From: Hirudo medicinalis
Lineage: Eukaryota > Annelida > Clitellata > Hirudinida > Hirudinidae
Assembly: GCA_011800805.1 (NCBI GenBank)
Contig: MPNW01000006.1
Location: forward strand, 54,041-118,040
Length of the DNA: 64,000 bases
Direction of reading: 5' to 3'
Made by a program: the position numbers and the translations under genes. The notes beneath the pieces are model-generated. The model was not told the DNA's origin and did no database searches. It saw nothing but the letters and a program-made list of their open reading frames with translations. Positions 15,600-27,744 of the stretch are shown piece by piece. Position 1 is the stretch's first letter. Each line of letters opens with the position of its first letter.

Positions 15600-17480
15600 T
15601 TACTTAGTCACAACCACATAGCACAAGATTTTATTTAGGTTCCTCCGGCTTCCCGAATACCATATCGACTGGAAGTCGAATCTCCCTAACAAAAGTCATC
15701 TTCGCAGGGCTGATCCCCGTCGTACTGCTCGGTAAGCCATTCTTTAGTGGCAGATATCTGTCCAAATCGCTTTGCTGCTCGCTCACTATTTTCGATAAGT
15801 GTTGCTCCATGGTCCTGTTAAATCTTAACACCAATCCGTCAGATTGGGGATGCAGTGCCATTGTTCTGGTATTGCGAATTCCTAGGTTTCGGCACAATTG
15901 TCATGAAAATTTTTTATTCAAAATTACTTCCTTGAGACGAGTGTTCTAACTGAATCTGAGGCACTCTGAGGTACTCCCACGTTATAATGTTGCATCAACC
16001 CTTTCGTCTTTCTTTTAGGTCCCTTACTTGCCGCACAAACATTACACTTTCTGCACCATTCTTCGCGCTTGTGATGCTAATTTGCTGGCATATTTCATTG
16101 TCCTATTTCCTTTCTGCGTTATTGCAATGCTTGCATTTAGGTTGGCAAGAGCGTCGGGATGCTTATGCATTGCTACCTCTTCTATGTTCGATATGGAATT
16201 GATAGGTCTGTAGTCTTTCAATCCACCTCTCCATCTGACCTTCCATATTTTTGATTTCTGAAAGTCATCTTAAAGAAGCGTGATAGGTTCTTAATAAAAA
16301 TGGTTGGCCGAAAAGATATTTTTGGAAACCAATTCCAACAGTTGCTGGCGTCAGTGTCAATGATAAATGGGGCCCTGGAATTGGGTATGCCATAATTAGT
16401 GCTTTTATCATCTTTTCTTTTAGAGCAGGGGTCGGAAAATTTTTCGGGCTACCAGGCTATTTCAGGAGGTCAAGAATGCACACTAGGTGTCCTTGCTTGG
16501 ACATTTATTCAAAAATAAAGTACGATCAATGGGAAACATGAGGTTGCATGTTCTTAGAGACAGATGCAATATCAGGTTCCAATGATGAAGAGTTCAGCAA
16601 CAGAATGTCATTAAGGTGATCGTCAGTGAGCTGAGAGCGCAATTTGTTCTTACATCTTGGAGAACAGCTGCTTGCACGAGTAAGTGCTTCCAAACATTGC
16701 AATCACACGGGCTAAACAGCATAGGAATCTAAGCATATGGCAGTTGCCGGTAGAAGTCGACAAGATTGGTGGAAGAAGTAAATTTGGACAAGAGAACGTC
16801 CGAAGTCTGAAGATCAATCGACTTGATTGAGCTTCTGATTGAGACTCTAATTGCACATCAAGAAGGGGCACCATCGTAAGGAAAGTCAAAAGGGGTGTTG
16901 TGGTTGACATGCGCACTGAACTAGCTATGCTAATTAGGAGCTAGGAGCGGCAACTTTCCTTTGTTCGTTCTAGCCCTAGTTGTTGTGTTGGTAGCGAGGA
17001 GACTTGGTGATAAAGTGGTTGTCCATTACTTCATTGGTCTAATCGATCAATTGCGAGTTACAACAAGGACTGCTGACGATCTTGAACTCTTGCGAATGTG
17101 AACGCACATAAGTGAACGCTTAATAGACCTTTACAAATCTATGTTCATTTCACGAATATTGGGTCAAATATCTATTGAGTCGAAGCTCTCTCTCACGACA
17201 GTACAACTAGGCCGGATTCAATAAGAAATAACTAGGGGGCGCTGGGCCGGACATAAATGGTTTGCCCTTTTCAGTAAGCCCTTGAAGAGTTCATGGAATG
17301 CTTGAAAAGTTTGCGACACACCGTCGATAGTAAGTACAAAGTCCCAAGAAACTTCTTAGCTCCTGTATGTTTTTCGGAACAGGCCAACTTTTTACTACCT
17401 CGACCTTTTCTGGGTCAGTGCTGACCCCACATTATTTATTTTCAGCCAGAAAAACATCCACTATATAAAATTCCATTTCG
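15600..17480 (-). mobile_element. Degenerate Ty3/gypsy-type retroelement (pol remnant), interrupted
   Basis: Reading the minus strand from 17480 downwards gives pol pieces in the right order but in shifting frames. They are the end of reverse transcriptase (VSTDPEKVE, ELRSFLGLCTYYRR, LTEKGKPF, about 17470-17215), the RNase H start (PIPG followed by IIDTDASN, about 16410-16350) and its tail (ERLQTYQFHIEHRRG, about 16220). Then come the integrase zinc motif (EEWCRKCNVCAASKGPKRK, about 16060-16000) and the integrase core end (LGIRNTRT, ALHPQSDGL, RFNRTMEQHLSK, 15897-15631). At least three frame breaks make it dead. I find no LTRs, and the N gap hides part of the downstream side. About 780 bases between the RT and RNase H parts are foreign (hAT remnant). 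Confidence 0.85.
16425..17210 (-). mobile_element. hAT-type transposase remnant inserted in the Ty3 element
   Basis: The minus strand encodes the C-terminal dimerisation region of a hAT transposase of the ZBED5/GTF2IRD2-like type: IAMFGSTYSCKQLFSKM (about 16700-16650), then after a frameshift LRSQLTDDHLNDILLL. The left edge begins with CAGGGGTCGG at about 16428, a typical hAT terminal sequence. It abuts Ty3 coding sequence directly: LKEKMIKALIMAYPIPG resumes just beyond it. The right end is not clear; I see no matching inverted terminal repeat or 8-base target duplication near 17210, so the other end is decayed or deleted. Confidence 0.7.
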
Positions 17481-18466
17481 CTACCACCACAGAGGATTAT
17501 GAACAAGACCTTTTCATCAACAGATTTCAATTTACTTTGTACAATGTACAATGTGTTTCTAGTACTGTAGCCGGAATTCATAACTTGCACTTCATTCGGG
17601 CAATATCAAACGAATCAGTGAAAAAATTTTGGCATAGCAATGATTCAAGAATAGAACGCATTTTATATACTTCCATCACTAATTATCGAACCATTGCAAT
17701 TGTGAATAAGTAAAGGATATGTAACAGCTAAATGTGATGGTTATTGGTGGCTTGCATGTTTTTTTGGAGCTCAAAGAGGTAGAAATGAATTTTCTTCAAC
17801 AAAGCGGGACAGCTCGATCGTTCCACTATCCTCATCCTGCTAGTGTATTAATGTCAAGTGATGATATTTTAACAAAAGATCTTCGACCAACAATGGCTTA
17901 CAAGCTCAAGGAAATGACTAGTGCATCCAATGCTATAACTTTAAAACTATCTAAGCAAATACGTTTAAATACATTTTTACACTTTTCTTTGAGACTATTA
18001 TATGTTGTACGTTGTGAAATTATTTCGCTATTTAAAAGTGTTAACAACAGTAGCTGTTTTAAAATGAAAGCTATGAGTGCCAGTTCTGAATTTTTGAATA
18101 TGTCTCCTTTAAATGTTCTGAATACATAAAAAAATAATTTTGTTCAAACTGACCTTTAGCCTGATTCAAATGTTTGAAAACATCAACTTTTTAAATTTTG
18201 TGTCCAATAAAATGATGTAATGTATGAAACTGAGTAATGTTGAGCTCATATATATATCAAGTTATCATGCCATTTATGGGGTATCCTCATGGTTCTCACT
18301 GAGTTTCTAAGGCAATTACTTTCATGCCATGTGAACATTTCAAAATATCATTGATCACTGAACATAACACCTTATAGTTCTATTTTACAAAAATTCTGAA
18401 AATAAAAGCTATTTGAAAGATAAACTGGCAGAAAAACCAAGAGCAAATGCAGTGACAACATGGTAT
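17481..18466. other. Intergenic region with an unassigned open frame
   Basis: Lies between the Ty3 remnant and the end of MED31. A 131-codon frame on the plus strand (17734-18129) is the longest here. It has no recognisable domain, is AT-rich in composition and has no visible splice partner, so I do not call it a gene. Confidence 0.4.
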
Positions 18467-19477
18467 TTATTTTAGGAATAAGTTTGGGTTCATAGCAGAT
18501 TGTTGAGGTGGTTGAGAAGCAATGGAAGTCTGGTTTTGAGATTGCAAAGGTGTCTGTCTGGCATTCTCAGTCTGCTCCAAATGTTCGTTTTCCAATTTTG
18601 TGCGAATGAATTGATAATGCTTCCAGTGTAGGAGTTGTTGATCCTCAATAAACTTACAACATCTGACATCAGTTAGTTCTGTCCTGAAAGACTCATATTG
18701 CAACAAGTCCAGAATATAAAGGCATTGTGGGTACCTTGAAAGATTTCCAAACATTTGGTTGCTAGTAATCAAATAATTTTCTGAGGATAAAAACTATCTT
18801 ACTTTAAAAATTTAGCATATTCTGGTTCCTTCCAATATAGAAGATACTTCAGATAATTAATGAAGGCAGGTTCACGAAATGTTCCCCTCTGTGCTAAGTC
18901 TATGCAAATAAAAATAATTATGGTGCAATAAAAGAAGGACAATCAAAATATCTTCAACACCACTCACAATTCAGATATTTTGGGTTGGCTAAGCATTGAA
19001 CAAACTCCAGTTCGGTTTGAAACCTTTTGTTATCATCTAAAAACAAATCGTCATTTATTTATGTGATAATAGCCTCAAAAATAAATTTAATTTTTACAAA
19101 TGTTGCACATCTTTATGATTGTGATGTGTCATGTTTTTAACATTACATTCGACATGATTTTACTATCAAAAATAATATTGCTTTCAAAGTTATCAAATAT
19201 TGTATAAAATTAAAAATCTGCAGAATAAGGGGTCAAGAAAATGCTTTTAATTCACTGAACATCTGAAACACTGAGATTTCATAAAATTGCTGGCAGATTA
19301 TAAGAGTAGCAAAATAGGACACTTTCTATCATTACAGTTCTTTACATTGTAGGATTAAATATTTCAATGATATTCATTTTATAAGCTCATTACTTTTAGA
19401 GTAATCACTGAACCCTTTCTAAAATTTCACCATTAAACTTAATTACCGGTATGAGACGATATTCCCCTAGACGACAT
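18467..19477 (-). CDS. MED31: Mediator complex subunit 31, four exons
   Basis: Subunit of the Mediator middle module, which links transcription factors to RNA polymerase II. Exons in coding order are 19447-19477, 18968-19036, 18803-18899 and 18467-18734, giving 154 residues (human 131). The conserved core reads in order: ELEFVQCLANPKYLN, LAQRGTFREPAF, NYLKYLLYWKEPEYAKFLK, YPQCLYILDLLQYE, then KFIEDQQLLHWKHYQ. The first coding exon is only 31 bases (MSSRGISSHT plus one base) and ends in G|GTAATT, matching the phase of exon 2. The extra length is a Gln/Ser-rich tail after the core. AATAAA (minus strand, 18471-18466) overlaps the stop codon. Confidence 0.95.
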
Positions 19478-20939
19478 ATTTTAGGTGTGCAGTGAATAAC
19501 TTCAAACTGCGTCTATGAACGCATATTCAAGAAGTAAACACAATGAAAAGCGAACTATTTTAAAACACTCAATTGTTTATTGGTATTTAATTAAGCTTTT
19601 TATTTGTATACATTGTTAAATGACTATTACAAATTTTATAATAATTATTATCTGTATAAGTTGTGGTTACTATATTTTATGAAATTTCTTGGACCCATTA
19701 TTTGACTTTAAACATTCTCTTGGTTCATGTCAACAAAGTGTTAAACAAAGTTATGAAATAGTGAGAAACTATCAAACGCCGTTTAGATACCAATATAAAT
19801 CAATAAGTCAAGGAGTTATGAAGTTCGTCAAATGCAGGCAAAAATATGAGGTATTTACAAATTTCGGAGACAATTCGACAGTTTTTAAATCTAATATTAA
19901 AAAAAGATTTGTAAATAGCTTGCCAACTGTTTCACAGAAATGCTCTATTTTTGCCTTTTCATATGCCAATGCTCCGAACAATTGGTATAAAAGAAGGCTA
20001 AACTAAATGTTATGTTTCACACTCTTTGACTTTTGTAAACAACTTTTAAAGCGAGTCAGAAATTCGGTTAGATCTTAATAGCAATATTTTAAAAGCAGAA
20101 CGTGGCAGCAGCCTTACACAAAATGCTCGGTTGTGAAACGAAAGCGATTTCTCTCGACAGGTGCATCATCATCAGCATCATTATTATTGTTATTACTATT
20201 GCTGTTATTTTTATTGTTATTGCTATTGTTGCTAGTGTGGCCTCAGAGTAATGTATTTGAATGTCGTTCGCAAGTCTTTCTTTATTGAAAAGTCCCATTA
20301 GCTTATTCATCGCACAACGCATTTATGTAAATGATATATGCTATCATTTCAGTTTCAGCAAATTTTCAGTAATTACATTTTTAAGTACCTTCAGATCCTC
20401 ATGAAAATTTATTACATCACTAATAAAACACAAGTTGAAAGTCATTGATTTCCACCAACTATTCTTGCCGTAATAAGCAGGAAAAGATTACAAAATGGTT
20501 ATTTAAAAGCATTTTAAATAGAGGGTTTAAACTGAATTTTTATTTGATAGGCGTCGTATGGAGTCATTCGGCATGACTTCGGTTTGAACTCAGTTTCAAT
20601 AACATTAAAATCTAATTAAGATGCTGTTGAGCTGTGCAAACCATGAGATCCGTGATGGCCTGTTGCTGTCTCAAGTTTTGTAATAATATAATAACAACAA
20701 AACCCTACTTAAAACTAAACATAAATTTGTTCTCATTAAGAAATCGTCTTGATTAAAAATACGACCATCATTTCCTCACAGCATCCAATAATTGCAAATC
20801 ACAATGATTATCTTAGCCATAACACACATTCATTGTAATCCTTTGTAATATATATGTGACTTGTCAGTGCATTGATGAATTCATTCACATACTTCCTGCA
20901 TTATCCGTTGTTATTTGCGCAGCTACAGTAGCATGCTAC

Positions 20940-21053
20940 CGATGGTGATGATGATGATGATGGTGATGGTGGTGGTGGTGATGGTGGTGGTGATGATGAC
21001 GACGACGATGACGAAGTCGATGACGATGATGATGACAATGATGATGGTGATCT
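20940..21053. repeat. GAT/GGT trinucleotide microsatellite
   Basis: Imperfect run of GATGATGGTGGTGACGAC-type triplets. The reading frames it creates are artefacts of the repeat. Confidence 0.9.
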
Positions 21054-21369
21054 TTTAGATTTCCAAACTATCTATTTGTTCAAAATCGCCTTAAATGGAT
21101 GCCAATTGATGTCATTAACCGGTTACTTGTGAGGAAAATGCTTGTCAAAGAAATAAACAAACAATGCGTAAATCCAAGTAATAACATCGAGCAATTCATT
21201 AAAAACAATCCACGGTCGCCATCTATCGAAGTTGACCTGAACATGTTTCACTCGTTAATGCTTTATAGTTTTTGCCTTTCATTTTTCTTTCAAATAAAGC
21301 AGATTTAATGACGGCATGGCTCGCATGTAGTCCTTAGAATTATTGTTATTGCGTTAGAAATTGTAATAA

Positions 21370-21535
21370 ATTATTATTATTATTATTATTGTTATTATTA
21401 TTATTATTATTATTGTTATTATTATTATTATTATTATTATCATCATCATCATTATTATTATTAGTATTATTATCATCATCATCATCATCATCATTATCAT
21501 TATTATTATTATTTTATTTATTATTATTATTATTT
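21370..21535. repeat. ATT/ATC trinucleotide microsatellite
   Basis: Long imperfect (ATT)n with (ATC)n blocks. It generates spurious poly-Leu/Ser frames on translation. Confidence 0.95.
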
Positions 21536-22494
21536 TGGGATATTAAAATGATCATTATTATCGCCATTATATTAGAATTTTAAAGATTGGAAGCCAACGT
21601 GCATGGAAGCTAGGGAAAAAATTTCTTGGTCTACCCACCAAATGAATCACAACGAAAAGTGTGCGCTTGTGCACGTGTGTGCGAGTTGCATCCAACTGAA
21701 TCAATTTCGTTTAGGTTGAAATCGCATTTCAGTATCTTTATTAATTAAAAACTAATATTCAAGCACGAAATAAATCATATCAATAAAATGATGTATTCAT
21801 CGGTAACGAATGTACTTGAATATTAAGTTAGTTGTTATTGACAAATATGTCTGGTGATTATGTGATTACTCACATTCGATATGACTGCTTCTTACGAAAG
21901 CTTGATGAGTTCAAGTAAAGATAAATAAGAGTTTCCAAAAACTTGATGGAAGCAATTTTTATGACTCATAAATTCAAGGCAAGAAGTAGAGAATGTGGTA
22001 ATCATGGTTTTATATTAAGACACAGCAAATTTAAAATGCTGAGGTTTTCTGCATACTCCGGAGTCTAATGTTGTTGGAATATGCCACACACCGGCCTTCT
22101 CTAATGTCTATTATACATGCTCAAAAGCGCCCAATAGGACGAAACGAGTATTTCTACAAAGCTGCTTAGTAAGTTCTGTGAAAAAATTAAAATCGTCTGC
22201 TTAATTGGCGGAAAATAATCGAATCTGATGTAAATAATAATTGGCCTCGACGAACAATTATCCACCGAGTTTATAGCTTCCGTTATTCGTTCGATCTGCT
22301 AACCGATGTTTCATAATTCTAATATTTGGACTGATGCATATTCATGCAGAGATTTTATGTTAATTAGGTTACAAAGTTAGCGCGACAGAATTGGAGCTGG
22401 TTGTGCATCTCACGTACACGGTGCACGTGCGAATAGGGGGTGCGTGTGTTTATTATAACAATTCAAGTTGAAGTCAGAAGATAGTTCATTGATC

Positions 22495-25400
22495 ATGTCC
22501 GTGATGGACCAGAGGGGCGCAAAGGTAAACCAGTGGAGGTGTTTTTATGGCGCCCACTTTTAAAGTCATTTTATGTCAATAATTGCTCGTTGTAACTTTT
22601 TTTTTACAACTTTAAGGAGACGTTGTTTGATCAAGTGCTCCGATACGATGTTGTTTATATTTATATCGGCAACTTAGCTCAATTGACTTTTTTAAATCCA
22701 GTTTTTCGGAGAATCGTGTGGCAAACACGGCATGTACACCTTCTATCCAGGATTGGAGTACAATTCCAATGGAAGGGTTCATCACCTGATGCTGGGTAAT
22801 TTTTTCAACATTTCCATCAAAACTCCAAATGAAAATGGAGCATGTCTGGACCTGGTTGGAGAACTTCAGTTGGTGTGGCATGATAAAAACCATGATGATG
22901 AAAAACTCTCAAGTCTCAAGTTGTATGCAAGACCTGAATGTTGTCCTGGAGGCAGACAAGCCCATCATGGACAGGTTGGTCGACCACCTTTGCTCACTTC
23001 TGTGAACATTTCATTGCACATTTCATTTTCATTTACCTCAATTCATTTCATGTCTCGTGGGTTTTTTTCTCTTAATTAAATCCTTATGCATTTCATGACT
23101 TGTATTATAGTTAATTGGGTCATTATGCTTGTTATGCATGTGGGTGAACATTGTGCATGTGAATGATGGATGGAGAGCATAATTCATAAAACTCAGCTGC
23201 AGAAACAATGCTATGGAGAGAAATAATTGAACAGCAATTCATGTGCACACAATAAAATTAAATCCATTTGAATTATTAAACAACTCCACTCTTTCATGTA
23301 GGAAGCAGTCTTTTTGTGATTCACTTCAGTATGGACATTCTTTTTACAATTTTAAGCAACATTTAGAAAAAGAATTTGACGTCATTTCGAGGCCTTGCAA
23401 TTGTTTTAAATGTAATTCATTAATAGAGAGTTCTCAAGTACAATTAGTGTTAAATCAATAGTCGAACGAAGGGTGCATTGCAAAGTAATTTTCCTGCTTT
23501 CTGCAGCACGGACGTTCGTTGGCATGTTTAATTTTATGAGATGTCTGTTTTTGCGCACGCTAAAAACTAAATTCTATGTCTTCATAATGCTGCACGTATA
23601 CTGCTCTTGAATTTCAAGCGATTTCTATTGCGATTATCGCCATGGAACGATTCTCCATTCAATGTTTTGAGCTTTAACAGTCGAACGACTGCCATGATTG
23701 GACATTCAATGTTTGCATTGTTTATTTGGCCATATTGATTTAAAAGCGTAATAATCATTTTACTGAGCTGGCTCACAGGCTCGCTGCATTCGACGACTAG
23801 CATATTATCTTTTACTTTCCCGTCATAAAACTTTCAAATTGAGAAGCCTTTCATGCACCATTTCTATTCGACGATATTTTGTAACATAGGATGCATCGTA
23901 GCTCCGTGAAAGGCAGTTCAAAAGTCGAAACAGTTTAAAGTAAATAACATTTTTTTCGAGATCAAACAATATCGATATTAATCTGGACGGGGCTTTTCTC
24001 ATTAATTTTGATGGACGCTCGAAATTACAGACAAACACTTATTTTGATAAAGCAGCTATCACGTTGATTGAAAATGCAAATTCAAACAGTGTTTCTTCGA
24101 CTGATCATGCGTTGTGGAGATGCTTTGCTGATTGTAGATAGCACCGAAAGAGACATTTCTCAAATCGCAAAACCTGCATTTTCAACTGCATCCGGACAGA
24201 GGCAATAATAAATTCATTTTTTTCACGAAATTTTCTTTAAACCTTCTCTGAACGTTGGCATTACGTCACGACTCTCTAATGTCTCTAATGTGACTCGAGG
24301 TCATGCATCATAACACCTCAACTATCTCCTTTCTAGCGCTCCTTCTTCCCAAAATTATGCCAACATTTATTCGCTTTGACATTGCGCTGATAATTAATTA
24401 TTTCCTTTTTAAAGCCTGCGATTTCTTCGGAAACTACTTATGATTGCTTTCAAATTCTCGGCCCGGCGTTCTGCTACAAAGTTTGAATATATTTTCAAAT
24501 TAGAAAAAAAGGAAACTGTGAAAACGCTCGACATTTTATGTACGAGCAATTCGCCTTGCATTTGAGCGGCATGAGTTACTCCGGCGAATCAATATTTCTT
24601 TTTGCTTTCGCGAGTTGAAAATCTCAAATTCAAGAAAAATAATGATTTCCTTATTAATCATTTACCGAGACGTTTCTTCGTTGACGATTGCATTTCAAAT
24701 AGTTCTAACTTCGCCTTCGTTCGGGCGCAACTCTCAGTTTTGGTGTGGGCTTTGTTTAGACATTTTTTGCTTGGAGATGGTTTGCTTTCCAAGTCGTGAT
24801 CGAATGATTCTTAATAATAATTGGGGTCGATTCGTCTACACAATTTTTGTTTCAAATCATTCGACCCTGCTCGAAATAACATTCTCCGGTGTTTGTTTGG
24901 CCAGCGATCGTCATCAACAGGATTCCAAAAGCTGAGTGTGCTTGCGTGTTCTGAAGGCAACTTTTTATTTAAACCATCATCATCCGCTTTTAGGCAGTTA
25001 CGTTCGAATACGATTTCTTAAATTCTGCTGTTAAATTACATCGTTTGAAACTTTCCAATTTACAAGTCCGGTAATTATTTTTGTATTTCTTGATAAAAGT
25101 CTTCCATTAATTCTACCAGGACGAGATATTGGCGGAGGAGACAAAGGTCGTGATAAGGATTTCACAATTAGTGGAACTCGTCATCAGCTCTTCTCAAATT
25201 CAACGTTCCGGCAGCAGGAGTCGTGCCGTGCTATCGTCGCGTCAGTCTTCATTTTGTATTATTTCCCAGACAAACCGACTTTCAGATTGAAATGTGAAAG
25301 CTTAAAATGGGTTTATGTTATTATTCGATAAATCGCTTAGTTGATTTAATTATCTCCATCAACGCACGGCACCGAGGCACAATGGTTATGAGGCCGACCT

Positions 25401-27636
25401 TTGAACTCGCCATGTTCGCATGCGAGCCTCGCATAGAATTATTTGAAGCGATTCAACTGGTTTCAATCTATTTTAAGAGCTTACCAATAATAAAAAAGAG
25501 AATTTGTATTTCTCGAGAAAACGCAAAATGCTATTTTAAAATTTATTGCATTTCGATTGGAATTTTTGTAACGACCTTCGCGAGGAAATGTTTGACGATC
25601 GCTTGTATCCGATTTTCGAAATGTTTGTCAGCCGAGAACGGAGGAAAGTGCGTCGAGGTTCGGAGGCCTTTAATCATGAGCTACCCTCGGTACTGCCGAT
25701 ACAAAGCCTGCCTCAAGAGGCTGGAGAATGTGGAGCAGAAGTTGCACAATGAAATCCTCATCTATTTGCTGGGCAGATCCTTCATGCAGAACCTTCCTTG
25801 TGAGGAGAAGGACATTTACTTCTGTAGGGAAACCACCACATTGCCTGACCTGAAACACTTCAAGGATGAATTAAGCCATTTAGGTATTTTCTTTATTTTT
25901 ATGCAAAAACCTTTTTAATTGCGAGCGGATTATGAGTCCTCTCGTGAAGAGAGGAGATTGTTTTATGTTCGAATTAATTATACGAACTTTCGCTTGATTA
26001 ATTGACTTGAAAAACACAATCTATCGTGTTTACTACGATGAGCCCCTAACCGAGTCTCGTGTTGAGACTTCAAATGCTGACTCAGTAAGGAGAGAGTTCT
26101 TTGAGCGGAAGAATTTCATAAGAGGAATTATTGAAAATCTCTTGATTTAGTTTGTTCGGTGTTCTCGTGCTCTCGACAAATGACATTTTGTAGCAAGTCG
26201 AGATTTGTACAATTGGTATGAGACGTTCTTACATGCTCTTACGTGCCTGTTGCAACCTTCGACAGCTCCCAGACTTAAGGGCAGGAAGCGAAAGAAGAAA
26301 CGATCGCTTAAATCGTTCGACTCCGACGATTCTAACGAGTCCGAGATCTGCTCGGACCACGTCGTCCTGAGGAAGAACCACAGATCCTCCATCGACTTTG
26401 CAGTTCTGGTAAATTACCGATTGTTCGACGAAATCCGTTCCTTTGCTTGTCGGAACTTTTTCGAACTTCTCCGTCAGAACGGCAGATCGCTTTCCTACAA
26501 GAGGAGGAAGGTCGTTGCCGAGGACGATTTTACAAAAGACAAGGAGTCCTTCATGAAGATGCTTCACCATTTCATGGAAGAAAATCACTCTCCGATTTAC
26601 AGGAGCCCCACGCTCGGCTTTAAGGAAGGTAAGCGAAACTGGGAGATTCGGATGAAATTATTATATCGTTACCGATTACTGACGGTCGTTACCGTTCTTT
26701 TTACCAGTGGATCTGCATCAGTTTTACGTGAGCACCAAGAAGCGTGGAGGATATAAAGAGGTTTGTTGCTCATGAGACTATTTATTAACAATTTGTCATC
26801 ATCATCAATTCAATTGTTAATACTGTAACTCTTCGTGGATGTTATTACCGTCATTATCATAAATATTATTTTTTGGTTACAGTTTGATTGCCATCCTTGT
26901 CGCGATTGTTGAATTTAAATGCAAGGTCGTGAATTAATTTTGCGAACAATTCGAACATTTTTATCGGACATGAGTATGTTTGCAAAAAGACATAAGTTAC
27001 GAGAAAGTTTCTTTTCATTGTGAAAGATTATTAGGAAGGGAAACGTCGACGAAGCAGAATAAATGCGACGACTTGCCGTTCGTCGTCGAAGCTACATTTT
27101 GAGCGTCCTCGTGTCGTACGAACGAACGCATTCGAATGCATTATTTTTTAACAAACAAATCCACTGAGTTCTAAAACCATCTCAAATGCAAATGTTACGA
27201 GGAAGTAGTTTGAGAAATGTTAACCTTTCAAATTTCCTTATTCGTGTCTAAAATATGCTCCGATTTAACTTTTCGTCGGCGAGCGGTTTCTCGATGGAAA
27301 TATCGAATGTTTACTGCCGATCGTGAATATCGTCATTGACGATTATCAAGCGTTCGAGGGGTCTCGGTGGCTGGGAACCCGTGCAGGAGCCTCCTTGCAA
27401 TGAAAATGAGAAAACATTCTTAATAAGATGAACTTGAAGTCTGTAACTTGTTTCTCAGAACAGCCAAATGGATATCATCATCCACATTGAAGCTTTTTTT
27501 ATGTTTTTCACAAAAGTAGATCAATTGAAATGCAAATTGAAATATTTTCTCCTTTCACTGAAGATTTCGATGGGTTGCTTAAACATGCTTTGAACGTACT
27601 GCTGGATGTAATCTATTACATTAATGTCATCATCAC

Positions 27637-27678
<42 letters not shown>

Positions 27679-27691
27679 CATCATCATCATC

Positions 27692-27744
<53 letters not shown>

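Larger units (their letters stand above)
19478..22494. other. Intergenic region between divergent MED31 and ARID5 genes
   Basis: Contains the promoter sides of both genes and two microsatellites listed separately. A 105-codon plus-strand frame (19689-20006) and others have no recognisable similarity. Confidence 0.5.

Noticed and set aside
17734..18129. A 131-codon plus-strand frame
   Set aside because: No recognisable domain, no splice partner, and AT-rich composition like its non-coding neighbours.
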